This document shows positions 1-12,700 of a DNA stretch of 64,000 nt, piece after piece. Both the position numbers and the translations under genes were made by a program. Source of the stretch: Symbiodinium natans (lineage: Eukaryota > Sar > Dinophyceae > Suessiales > Symbiodiniaceae); contig CAJNDS010002469.1 in the NCBI GenBank assembly GCA_905221605.1, positions 126,001 to 190,000 of the forward strand, given 5' to 3'. The first letter of the stretch is position 1; the number at the start of each line of letters is the position of its first letter. A model generated the notes under the pieces. It saw only the letters and a list, made by a program, of their open reading frames with translations, was not told the origin of the DNA and made no database searches.

Positions 1-760
1 AACCACAATTATAACTGCACTTACAAGCCCCCTACGTCCTCCAACGCGGTCATAGGTAGACTTACAATTAGGGTTATAAGCTCAAGGTAGCCTCCTAGGA
101 AACCCCTTCTCAGGGCCCCCGCCTGCCCTGAACATCTGGGGGTTTCGGGGTCGGATTTTGAGTGCGGCGCCCTCTTCCTTCAAGACCACCATGTCTTGAA
201 TTTCCCTAAGCCCCAAGACCTAAGTAAACTCTGGGCCCTAAGCACTACACCATAAGTCCTATAGTCTATACAGGAATCAAGATCATTTTAGTTTCAAGGA
301 ATAGGGGTTCTGTACCTTATCGTAAGGAGCCTGCATGTAGTTTGAGGGAATAGTGGGCTCCATGGGGTAAAGGACGCTCGCACCCGGAGTAGGCCCTTAT
401 TCTTGTCAGGGTTTAGGGTTTAGGGTTTAGGCTTTAGGGCCGTTTAGGGTTTAGGGTTTAGGGTTTAGGCTTTAGGGCCGTTTAGGGTTTAGGGTTTAGG
501 GGTTTCGGGCCCCTTTTAACCAAAAAAAGTGGCACCCTTTTGATACCTGGGTTAGCCCTTGGCGCGCCAGGCCCCTGAGCTGGGCATGTTTGACTTCGTC
601 CCTGAACCCCTAAACCGCCTAAACCCCCTAAAGCCCTAAACCCTAAACCCTGAACCCTGAACCCTAAACCCTAAACCCTAACCCCTAAACCCCAAACCCT
701 AGAACCCTAAACCCTAAACCCTAGGTGGCAAGGTCTGGGGTTCCGCCCTGAGCAGCTCAG
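1..760. repeat. Telomere-like repeats and MITE fragments before Sar1 exon a
   Basis: 1-85 resembles one end of MITE family B. 381-560 is a family-A MITE whose centre is filled by TTTAGGG units. 600-722 is degenerate CCCTAAA. An ATG at 586 reading MFDF lies directly after the MITE and could be a Sar1 first exon, but no donor or helix-coding exon could be joined to it. Confidence 0.6.
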
Positions 761-799
761 GAATGCCAAGATCTGCTTCCTGGGCCTCGACAATGCGGG
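761..799 (+). CDS. SAR1: Sar1 exon a (G1 loop, first half)
   Basis: Acceptor CTCAG|G, then AATGCC... reading [13 protein letters not shown]; splits the G1 motif GLDNAGKT at codon position 2. The donor is GC (GCGGG|GCCGC). A CCCTAAA-rich tract lies upstream (600-722) and a TTTAGGG tract downstream (849-930). Confidence 0.88.
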
Positions 800-3700
800 G
801 CCGCTTGTGCAGCCAAGGGTCCATGAAGTGCCAAAAACCCCCAAACCCTAGGGTTTAGGGTTTCGGGTTTAGGGTTTAGGGTTTAGGGTTCAATTAGGGT
901 TTAGTGTTTAGGGTTCAGGGTTTAGGTCTTGGGGTTTGGGGTCTAAAACCCTCTAAACCCTACAAACCCTGCAAACCCTATAAACCCTTTAAACCCTATA
1001 TCCCATGAACCCTTGCTGGGCTGGGTAGGCTTTTGGGGGGATTGCATCGTTTCCCTTGGTTATTGGCTTCAGGAGGATGTTATTGAGAAAGAAAGCTGAA
1101 GAAGGTATGGTCCTCGACTGGAGGGTCCTGCTAGCTAGGCCCTCGCGATAGCTTATGTCCTTATATATTGAGGGCTGATGTGGATCGAACCTTTGACCCC
1201 CAACCGACAACCCGAGCTGGGAACAAATGGGGCTTGAGAAGGTGACGGTTGTTTAGGACGTTGGGGAACATCCCCTCAACCCTAAACCGTGTCAGGGCTT
1301 TTTGGGGGTTTAAGGTGGCAGGTTGTATCCGCATGAGCCGCAGGCGTTCAGGGACTGCAGGAGGGGCCATCAGCAGGGGAAAACCCATGAATCCAGAAGT
1401 TAAAAAGAATTAAATCCTGATTTAATTGTTGCTTCTGGGTTGGGTTTTGACCTACCTCGACATACCTTATCCCGACAAAAACACAATTAAATCGTGATTT
1501 AATTGTGTTTCTTTGCGTTTGACTGGAAGACAATTAAATCGTGAGTTAATGGTGTAGCAAAGACTTGTGCTAATTGGTACCTGTTTGCACCATTAGATCA
1601 TGATTTAATTGCACTATTATTATTACTATTACTATTAGTTTTATTATTCCTATTACGATGAGTCTTATTATTACTATTACTATTAGTCCTATTATTACTA
1701 TTAATATTAATATTATTATTACTATTACTATTACTATTCCTATTCCTATGATTATTATGTTTACTACTATTATTATCCTTATTCTTCTTCTCATTATTAT
1801 TTTTCCTAATACTATTACTATTACTATTGCTATTGCTATTGCTATTGCCATTGCCATTGCGATTGCGATTGCTATTGCTATTGCTATTGCTATTGCTATT
1901 ATTCTTCTTCTTATTGTTACTGATATTGTTAATATTATTACTACTGTTATTATTATTCCTATTATTATCATTATTACTATTACTATTACTATTTCTATTA
2001 CTATTACTTTTCTTCTTCTTCTTATTGTTGCTACTATTATTATTATGCTTATTATTATTATTCCTATTATTATCATTATTATTATTATTATTATTACTAT
2101 TATTATTACTATTATTATTACTATCACTATGATTATTATTACTATTCTTATTTTTATTACTATTATTATTACGATTATTATTACTATTATTATTACTATT
2201 ACTTTAGGGGGAACAATTAAATCGTTATTTAATTGTTGAAAGGTAGGGGGGAACAATTAAATCGTGATTTAATTGTTTCTGCGGGTTGGGATCGTCTAGC
2301 AGAAACAATTAAATCCTGATTTAATTGTTTTCCTTGAGCAGCTTGCCGGCATGGCATGCTGCGTCGCGCGACGTTAACAGGCAATTAAATCGAGAGTTAA
2401 TTGTGCTGGACCGCAGGGGCGTCGAGCCGGCCCGATGCCGGTCAATTAACTTCAGAGTTAATTTTCCTTAACTCTTGGATTCACTGTCTTCCATCAGCAG
2501 GGACTGTTAATGACCTTTGAGACCTGCGCCCCGAACCTCCAACCCCTAACCGTAAGCCCTAAAGTGGGATTGGGGTTTGGGACTAGGGTTTAGGGTGTAT
2601 GATTGGGGTGCATAGGGTTTAGAATTAGTGTTTAGGACTTAGGGTTGAGGGGCTTTGTTGTTTAGGGTTTGCTAGAAGGTTCTGGTTTATGGGCCCTGTG
2701 GTTCTTTAGGGTCGAAGTTTTGTTCTGAAATTTCGGAGTGCCCTTGTGCCTATACCCCAAACCCTAAACCCTAAACCCAGTTAAACCCTAAACCCGTAAG
2801 ACCGAAGACCTACCTGAGGAAGACCACCCTGTTGCAGATGCTGCGCGATGGCAAGCTCGGCATCAATGCTCCCACGCTGTACCCCAACCAAGAGGCCCGG
2901 TTTTGGCATATTCACACCACAACTGCAAAACCCTTCAGCCCTAAACCCTAAATCCTAAACCCTAAACCCTGATGGACCTTCACCGTTCCGCGAAGTCTCC
3001 CACATTCTCCATCCGTCGTTTGAAGTCCCCGAGGACTCCCCCTGTGGAAGACCCTCCCGCCCTTTGTTCGGCTCCCTTATGAGTTCCTTAGGCTTTTGGG
3101 TTTAGGGTTTAGGGTTAGGGCATGTTGGTAGAATTCCTGGGTTTCTGAGCTTTTGAGTGCCTAGACCCTGACGGGTCTAGTCAACAGAAGCCCCTGCATC
3201 TAGATTCAACCAGCTGCCCCGAACCCGAACCTTAAACCCTCAGCCCAAACCCCCAAGCTGTTAACCCTGAAGCCACTTTTGGCCCTTGGTAGGCCCGAAC
3301 CCGGCGTTTGTTTGAAGGCTCACGGGCGATCATAAGTACATGTGGCAACATTGTAGTTCGGGTTTCGGGTACGGGGGCAACCGAAAGGGAACAGGGAAAG
3401 AAACCAACCCTCAACAGTCGCCTATATAGATTTCCCAGATCGAACCAGAAACAAGAACACCCAACCCTAAAGGGACAGGATAAGGGAGAAGGGACGGGAC
3501 TACTCCAACCCGTTAAACCCAACCCCAAGCGTACGTACTTTTTCAACAAAAGCTGACGGCTCTCGGCCATCTTGAGCCATAAAGGATTTCCGGGTTCATT
3601 GACCCTTCCAACTCCCAACACTAACTCCTTCCTACAATACCAGTTGCAGCTCCGCACTCCCCCTGTCCTAGGATTTCCTAGGACACATTGGAGGTGCAGA

Positions 3701-6700
3701 TCTTTGGCCAAAAACTGCCATTAGGGCAGCAGCCAGCTGCTTGAAATGCACAATATGGTTTTACGTCATCCAGGACGAAATTATAGCACATTGGCTAAAC
3801 CCACTAACCACAGAGAATCTTTTTTCCACCATGATCCTCTTTTCATTGAAGACTCTTCGGCCTTCTTCACCACAAACCGTGGTCTTCGCTACGCGAAAAG
3901 CTACTGACTTCTACTATCAGGGATTTCCATACCCTTACTAGTACCCACCACATTTTCAGCGCATTGGCCGATCCAGCGCACCGGTCTCCAGAAAGAGAAA
4001 AACCATCCCTTCATCCATACCATCCAGTCACTTCTTTTTCCGATGGTTTGCAATACTGAGGTGAAGCTGCAGCAGAATATACTCTAGGTCCGAAACTGTA
4101 AGAACAGGATCCTGCACGCACCTTTGAATTGAGGATACCAATCCTTCTCTCTTTGCGTCCTCAATCGCTTGGCAAGATTGACCCAGCTCTGCATTCACAG
4201 TGGTAGACGCTTGCGCATCCACATCAGATGGACGATCCTTTTCCTCAGGACCTTTCACTTTCACCACTACCACCTCTTCTTTTTTGGGACTCTGACTTTT
4301 CTCCTTCTTCTTCGTCTTTCCACCGACGTTTGACTTTGTGCGCATTTTCGAGGCTTTTTCCCCTGCAGAAACCACCGCATTGGATGATGATCCACCCTTC
4401 TCAATGTTCGCCGGCATCTTCTTCGGCTTTGGAACCAGGAGAGTGTAAGGATCTTCGATAGCTGCAGTTTTCCTCTTCTTTTTGACCTTTTTTACCTCCT
4501 CCTCAACGGCAACCTCCGTCTCCGAAGTCTCAACCACCTCCTTTTCGGCAGGAATATCCTTGCTGGACTCCCTTTCTAGGGACCTCTTTTTTCCCCTTTT
4601 GGGATCTTTCTCTTCACCCACGTTGGCTCGCTCGAACCATATCCTCAGGTCATTGACCCATTCTTCCACCTCCGCGAGCGAAACATCATACGACTTCACT
4701 ACTTCGTGAAGTTCCAGCACGGACAACATACCAGTGGTCCACGAAACCCATTCTCTATCCATCTGGTCAGCATCTCCATTGAACTTCAGGAGTTTGAACA
4801 GTGGGTCCGCCTCTGCTCGAGCCAAATCTGGCTTGCCATTGGACAGAAATGAAATCGCCTCCATCAACAGTTCCGTCATTTTGGTATCATCGTCATAAAC
4901 CATAAAATCCTCCTCACCATCATCGAACTGTTCAGGAGAGATCTCCTTTTCTCCACCTTTTGCACCAGAACTTCTCCTTGGACCATCCCTTGGGGGCTCC
5001 TTGGAGACCTTGGCCTCTGTTCATCCAGCGGATCACCATGCTCAGAGACACGCCTGTCACCATAACGACACTTCCCAGACTGAGCAAACTGGATGCACCT
5101 CACACCAGTTGCATCATGCGAGAACGCACACTCCTTTCCAGCGAAGCAGGGTCTCCCCGCCACAAAATATTTATACCAATACGAATGCAGCACCACATCA
5201 TCTTCTGAATGGATGAATTTGCAGTCTTCACCAAATTTGCAGCGATCTTTTCCCCTGCTGAACCAATAGCAGAAGCCTTTCTTCCTCTTCTCCAAGCGCT
5301 CCGCCTCGTACCGGTCCATAGGGCGATTCTGCTCTACATGAACATTGCCATGTACCTGAGAACTGCTCCCTTCACCCAAGGTGCTATCAGTATTTGATGC
5401 TTGGAGTACAGCTGGAAAACCTGGCCTTGGTCCTACCACCTTCATGATTGGTTTTCCGCCAGCTCCTGAGCCATGCTGAGACGATCCAAAAACATTGAAC
5501 ATTTTCAGGAAGGCCTTTCTAGTGCCGATCTTCTGCACCCTTTTGATTGGATGTTTCATTGCTCCAACCTTGCATCCAGATGCGTTCAAACGACACAACC
5601 TCCTATACCCAGCTCTATATCCCTTCTTCCAAAGAGCCATAAGAATTCTAGAGGCAGTAACATTCTCCACCTCTACCTTTTCCAACGGTCCCTCACTTCC
5701 CGGAACAAACCCATCCAACCCATCCATATCTGAAGACCTTTCCATCTTTTTTGACACCACTTCGTCGAGGTAGTCTTCCGAGATCCAGGGTAAGTTCCTC
5801 TTAGAGGAAGGATTGTCACCATTGTTTGGTCCTTCACCAGGATACCCCTTTGTGCTGTCAAAGATCTTACCAGTAGTGCGGTCCTGCGTAGAGAAATTGG
5901 AAGCAACGCGAGAGTACACTGACCACAAGAAAATCCTTGTGCCAGCCAGTCTTGACGACCCACTGGATGTTTCCTCTTCCGGAGAAACTTCTGGCGCTTT
6001 GCCATCCCTTCCAGTGTCACCAATTGTCTCGCCTCCAGCATCTTCAATGGGAATAAGGGATTCATTGTTCCCTTGATCAAGTACCGCATCCTCCGGTCCC
6101 AGAACTTCCAGCACCGCTGTCGAAGGATCCACTTCTTCATCAGCATCGTCGTCCATCCTTTTCCAGAGAACCTCCAATTGATCGGCACATGTCGCCGCCT
6201 GAAGAAACTCCATCAATTGAGCCCTCCCGCGCTGCCAGAGAAATTCCGAAATCATCACTGACCCTTGGCCTCCTAGGGTAAGGAACGGAGCAACCAATTT
6301 GGCTACCCTCGCCATAAGTTCAATGTGAACTTCCATGCCTGGACTGCGACTCCAATCATAGGCAATTGCCTCCATAGCAGTTCCAAACTTATCAGTATTT
6401 TTGAATTCCCCTTCCAGACCAGGAGATAGCAATGCACCCATCACCGAAAGAGGATAATTTCCCACCGCTGGCAAGCACGGATTGTCATGGAACGAATGAT
6501 GCAGATCACCATAATGTCCTTGATCTCTCCTTTGAAAAAGGAGTGTCCGAGTCCGTAGCTGGGCATTCAATTCATCCACTTGAACCATTTCAGCACATAT
6601 CCTCTGTGCCGCCGCCGCTATTGCCGGCCAGATGGTACGATCGGTCAAACCGCGACGCATAACCCAATCAGTTGTTGGCGACTGAATCAGCGTTCCTGGA

Positions 6701-9700
6701 TCATACACCATAACCACCATCGCACCATCATCCATTGACTGATCAGCATCGTCCTCCAGTGCCAGGTTCAAATCCTGTTCGCTTGCACCCTCGGATGACA
6801 TGCTAATAACCAAGTTTCGATCCATCTTATTGGACCCCTTCTGGCAGTCCCTTTGCCCCACTGGCAACTTGCCAACAGCAACCTTCCAATAAATCCGAGT
6901 CAGAAGACCTTTAACCAGCAATTGCTGAGGATCCTTCTTCACCGGACGAACATCCAATGTCTTCGCACCATCACCACGGAGTTCATTGCTCCCACCTTCT
7001 CCTTCGTTTTGGTCAGTCTCCTCGCCAGAATTTTGCACTGCTCCTTCCAGCGCCGTCTCCTGTCCAGCCACTTCTTGCCCAGGAAGAACTTGAGCGCTTT
7101 CAGATACATTCACCTGTCCAGCAACACCTTGCCCAGGTAAAACCTCATCCGTGGAGCCCACCGCCAGCGAACCAACGATAACTGAGCCATCCCTTGCTCT
7201 TTTTTGGGACTGTTCAGTTCGACGAGAAGGTTGTGGTAGCGAAAAAACTTGAGAAGTCACTTCTTGGCGGGTCTCCCCCCGCGACGCTTTGTCGCGCCCT
7301 TCGCCAAGGTGAACCGATTTTTTCTGCCCGTCATTGGGGCCTGAAGAACCACCCATCGGAACATTGCCACGAATCGCAGTTCTCTGTGAATCCCTTTCTT
7401 GCAAAAAGATTTCCCTCATGCGTTGCGCGGCATTGGTCTCCTCCTCGCTTGAATCGCTTGAGGAAACGGCATAAGAGACCAAAGCCTCCGCCTGATCATC
7501 ATCATCCACCACATCTGCCCACGCTCTGCTGAACCGATACGACAACCCACCACGAGGCTTCAGTTCCAGTGGTTTTGGCTTTTCCACCACTTCTGCCAGT
7601 TGCACTCGTCGTTGTGAACGAGAGCGTGGCACCTGTCGCACCTGTTGTTTATCCAGCAAGGGCCTTCCCCTTTTTACAGGGTTTGATCTTGACCGATACT
7701 TTTTTGTTGGTGGGTTCACCGGCGGCATTCCAACTCCCACCAACTGCAGCTTCTGTACGCACAGCGGAGACCTCTGCGCAAGCGTCCAAGCGTCACGGCA
7801 CCTGACCTTGTCAAAAAGCTCCCGATAGGAGCCTCTCGGCATTGTTTTTGCACCGGAGCCTTCAGCTTCACGCACCTGAGTGAGGGTTCGCGCCGCCTCT
7901 CTTCCAGCTTCCTTGCTCCCAGAAGATTGTTGTACCCGTACAGATGCATCGGAAGGAACTGCTTTTTCCGGTCCCCCCGGACGATATCGGACACCACCCA
8001 CCAATTGCAGAATTTTGCATGCTGTCACTTTGTTGATCCCTTTGTCAACCAAATCTTCCACAAAGATGAACTCTTGCAAGTCGGACACATTGGTCACACC
8101 AAGTGTAATCATCACCTCACTTACATGAGGGGTATACACCCAAAGGTGTTCGTTGCGAGCCATCCAATTTTCAATTGGCTCCTCTGGATTTTGAAGCCGA
8201 GTACCAGTGGACTCAGCCACCGAATTCTTTTGTTCATCATCTTCTGCTTCATCCAGGATACCATTTTCACCTTCTTTTTGTGACACATTGGTCATTTGCA
8301 GCGCTTTTGGTGCTGAGGATGATGAAGATTCAGCTCCCCCATTCGCAGGTGGCTGAAAAATGCTCCTGTCCGAAATCTCCCATCCTCTCTCTTTTTCAAA
8401 CCGGACTTGATTGGCCACATGTACCAAGTGTTTCAGGTGCGCCAGCCGCTCATCTGACATCTCGTCGTGGGAGTACTTGCAGGAATTTAACCCCTTACGG
8501 CAACGTCCTCTGAGGTAATAGTCAAAACAGCAATGGTGGAACCCCGCGTCCCTTAGTGCCTTCCTGGAAGCATTGTCCCAAGATTTGCCGGGCTCCCAAG
8601 TCCCTTCCAATGCTATGTCATCGTTGTGAAGATACCTGCATGTAGTCCCATATTTACAACCACCTTGATTGTAATACAGACACAGCCGACCTTTTGGCTC
8701 ACCCGACGTAGGTTCACCCTTTGATGCCCCTTTTCCAAAGTTGTACTTGGCCCGGAAGGCTGAATCCTCCCGCTCCTGCTGTGCCTCATCCACCGTGCCT
8801 TCCTCTGTGGGAGGGTCACCAATGTTCCCATCCTCATCTCCAGCTTCTTGGCTGTTCTTTGGCTCAGTTGATCCTCCTCCTGGCCAACCTTCACCATAAC
8901 GACGATGCTCAAAGGAACACTCATCACCATTGCGACACCTTCCCTTATTGAAGAACTTGCACAGCTTGCTGTGTCCAGGTGACACCACAGTCTTTGGAGT
9001 CATGTAAGCCTTTTTGTACTGGTCAGGATCCATGTAGGCTTCCATTGGCTTGTTCTCCCTTTTACTCATGGATTCCACTGCACCATCAAGCTCCTGCAAA
9101 AATCGCTTGGTGTCCAACCAAAGCGCGTTCCAAAGCTCATCTTCCCCTTGACTCAGCACCGTTGCCACCGCTTCACCCACAACTGGTCGAGTAAATCTCC
9201 TTTTTCTGCATGCCAGTTCGAAAAGCGCGTTGTGGTACTGTTTTCGGGAAAAGGTGGTTAGCTTTCCCAAGCCTGTGCTTTCTGTACCATCAGGCTTCCA
9301 ACCATCACTTTGCAAGATGCCATACGCGCGTCGAGCTTCCGCATTGAGGAATGCATGATCTGCAACACACTCCTGTAGCTCTTCCATTGGGCGACCCAAC
9401 AGCATCCCAGTGATTTTGCCCACATAGGCCTTATCCTCCCTTCCATCCTCAAGAAGAGCTTTATAGATCTTTTCTCCATAAAGTTGCCTTTCCTCTCGTT
9501 CTTCTGAGGATAACTCCTGAACAGCAAGCCCTTCATCGGATTGCTCTTCCTCCTGTTTCCAGTCCCATTGACTGTTGGAATCTTGGTACCATTGACCAGC
9601 ATACCATGAATCTGTCCACCACGTACTCCAGCCGCTGGGTTTCCATTTACGCAGCGTCGAAGAAGAGTCCTCCTCGTCCTCTTCCAAAACCAGAAAGGTG

Positions 9701-12700
9701 TCCAAGATTATGGTACCATCATCTTCCACTCGTTTCACTGTTCCATTGACAGTATCACCAAATTTGAACTGATGTGCGTTGTTCCCTTCTGCAGGAACCA
9801 ATACATTCACATCACCATGGTCCAAAAAGGCTCCATACCCATTGATGCAGCGCACTAGACCCATGATCTCATCTCCCTCTTGATAGCAATGTTCCCCAGG
9901 TGATTCCAAGGCTCCCGCTCGGGGCCCTTTCTTTGCATGCTCTCCAGAAACCATCTCTGTATCATCGGCTCCTGGCACATCCTTTGTCTCCACCTTTGGG
10001 TCACACTGCTCGTCCTGCTCCACGAGTCCCACAGGCTCATCTCCTTTGTGCTCCTGGATTTCAGGACCTTCCTTTTTTCAGCCAATGGCTTTGCCTCATC
10101 TGCTGCAGTTCGCTCGGTGTCGACTTCCGGCGAGCTTCCAGACGGCAATACTTCTCCCTTCATGGGAGTGGACCCATCATTGGAGTCTTTTGTGACGCCT
10201 TCTGCAGCAGGCAAATTTTCTTCCACTGCAGGGCTATTGAATTGCTCATCCACGGCAGGTACATTTTCTTCCACCGCAGGCTCCTTTGGTTCCATGGTTT
10301 CCAAAGGAGAATTGCCACCATCATTGACCACAGCTGCCTCATCGGCTCCGGTGTAGCCCTTGCCATTTCGTTCCTCGCAGCTAACTTCAGGTTGCACCAG
10401 TGCGTCCACCTGTGAACCTCCGTCATCAGCTGCTGCGGAGACCTGCGCCCCATTGTTGCAGTCGCCCGTGGAACGTGACACCATATGCACCTCAACCCGT
10501 GCTTCTTCCGCACTCCAGGTACTATCTGGCGCATTGACCCGCGCATCATTGGCGCTCCAGGCCTCATCTTTCAGATCTTCCGTGTCTCCAGCTATTCCAG
10601 AAGCTTCTTTTTCCCCTTGAATGGCAGGATTCTTGGCACCAAACGAAGAGACCTCCTCAGTCGTAACACACAACTTTTTCCCTCCGTCTTCCGAATCTCC
10701 AGGACCACCTTCCTGAACGACAGGTACCACATCCACCACTCGCTCTTCTGCAGCCGACACAGTTCCGATCTCCACATTGGGCATTTTTTCTTCTGGACCC
10801 ACCGATTCCACCGCTGCCTCACCCTCAGAAAGCGCTTCCATTTCTTCCCGATCCAGATGTTGAGCTTCAGCGAGGTCTGCTCGGTTTCCAGAAATCTCCT
10901 CCTCATCAGGAGAACCCGAGGTCGGGGCGTCACCACCAGCCCTAGGACCGCTATCCCTGATAGTAGAGGAAAAATCTTTTTCACCTACACGATTTACACT
11001 ACCCTGGAATGCCCTCGTAGACTCAGGCGTCGGAGTAGAGGATGAAGAACCCAGTGCAGCCTCCATTTCCAGCTCATTGCCCGAAGGAGACCCAACCACC
11101 TCGTCACTCTTCATCTTTTCACCTACAACCGGCAACGTCCACTTGCTTTCCTGCGTATCCAGGCAGTAGTAATATTGTCTCCCATCTTCATGGAAGTGCC
11201 ATTCCCACGTTGTCCCATCGCACGCTTTGATCAGATGCTCATCTTTCCGAAAACCATCCCTTTCAGAGACTTGACGCATCTCATCCTCTTCTTCTGACAA
11301 CTGGCGCAACCTTTCAGCCTCCATCTGTAAGATCTCCTCCTCCCCCATGGCGTATTCAGCAGTTGGTGCAGCTTCAAAGCTGTCCGCACCCTTCTGTTCG
11401 TAACCGCTTCCACCACCCAGGGAACTCGCCGAGGGATCCCCTTTAATCTTGTTCAGAGGCCTCCTGGCAGCTTGCAGCACTTCTCCAATCAGATCGGTCT
11501 GAGACCCTTGGTCTACCATTCGGCCCGAAGTCGAAGTCGACGGCTGATACCCATGTTTTTGCAACACGCGTAAAACAGTCACCTCCATTTCACGGTCTAT
11601 ACCACCAGTCGCGTCCCAGTTCCTTTTTTCACCAGGCTTTGGCGATACAGAAACAGCACGTCCTTCAGCTTCAGCATTGCTAACCCTATCCACATTGGGA
11701 TTCATACCCACATTGGTGTCTTCTGCAACCAAGGCTTCTTCCAGATGTTCTTCAGCGCCGGGCATCACCTCTTCCAACACCGCTCTTTCACCCAGAGACT
11801 CAGCTGCACCATTTCCAGCTCCACCATTCTGTCCACCATCCGAGGAAGGCTGGAGCCATCGCTTGGGAGAAGGCATTGCTTCTTGATCCCAAAAACCTTA
11901 AGAGAACGCTCAACCGCAGGGAACCTAATTTGGGCTCATAACCTACGGGGGCAACCGAAAGGGAACAGGGAAAGAAACCAACCCTCAACAGTCGCCTATA
12001 TAGATTTCCCAGATCGAACCAGAAACAAGAACACCCAACCCTAAAGGGACAGGATAAGGGAGAAGGGACGGGACTACTCCAACCCGTTAAGCCCAACCCC
12101 AAGCGTACGTACTTTTTCAACAAAAGCTGACGGCTCTCGGCCATCTTGAGCCATAAAGGATTTCCGGGTTCATTGACCCTTCCAACTCCCAACACTAACT
12201 CCTTCCTACAATACCAGTTGCAGCTCCGCATCGGGTTTAGGGTTTGAGGTATATCCCCGGATAAGCCCATAGGAACCCTAGTTAGGTGATGTCCTGCGAC
12301 CCAGAGGGACCCTTTAGATGAACCCTAACCCTGAACCCTGAACCCTAGACCCCAGACCCCAATCCCCTAAACCCTATACCCTAAACCCTAAACCTTAAAT
12401 CTACCCTAAACCCTAAACCCTAAACCCTAAACCCTAAACCCTAAACCCTAAACCCTAAACCCTAAACCCTAAACCCTAAACCCTAAACCCTAAACCCTAA
12501 ACCCTAAACCCTAAACCCTAGCAAGACTGCGGTAGCAACCAGAGCTGCCCTGCTGGCAGCCATGCCTTCGACCTTTGGCTTCCCTAAGGGTCCGTGTACC
12601 TGTGTAGTATCTGTTTGGGCCCTAAAGCTTAGGGTTTAGGGTTTGGGGTTTAGGGCTTAGGGTTTAGGGTTAAGGGTTTAGGGGCAAGCCAGCCGCGACG

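Larger units (their letters stand above)
3370..12230 (-). mobile_element. LTR retroelement, complete but without recognisable pol
   Basis: 8861 bp bounded by 287-bp direct repeats that differ at about one position and flanked by the 5-bp target duplication TCGGG (3365-3369 and 12231-12235). On the minus strand the LTR runs TG...TA. A primer-binding site lies directly after the 5' LTR and a polypurine tract directly before the 3' LTR. Three long overlapping minus-strand ORFs fill the interior. No D(S/T)G protease, HHCC integrase, YxDD reverse transcriptase or RNase H was seen. It is therefore probably non-autonomous and mobilised by another element. Near-identical LTRs imply recent insertion. 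It lies antisense in Sar1 intron 2. Confidence 0.88.

Noticed and set aside
1570-2256. Long ORFs on both strands made of Ile/Val/Leu
   Set aside because: Pure by-product of a 3-nt microsatellite; no start context, composition or domain supports a protein.
5673-6188. 171-codon minus-strand ORF and many + strand ORFs inside the LTR element
   Set aside because: Shadows of the 1718-residue frame; Ser/Leu- or Trp/Lys-rich composition typical of alternative-frame reading.
11928-11943. tRNA-Met gene
   Set aside because: Only the 12-nt anticodon-arm sequence is present; no acceptor stem, D arm or T arm around it. It fits a primer-binding site.
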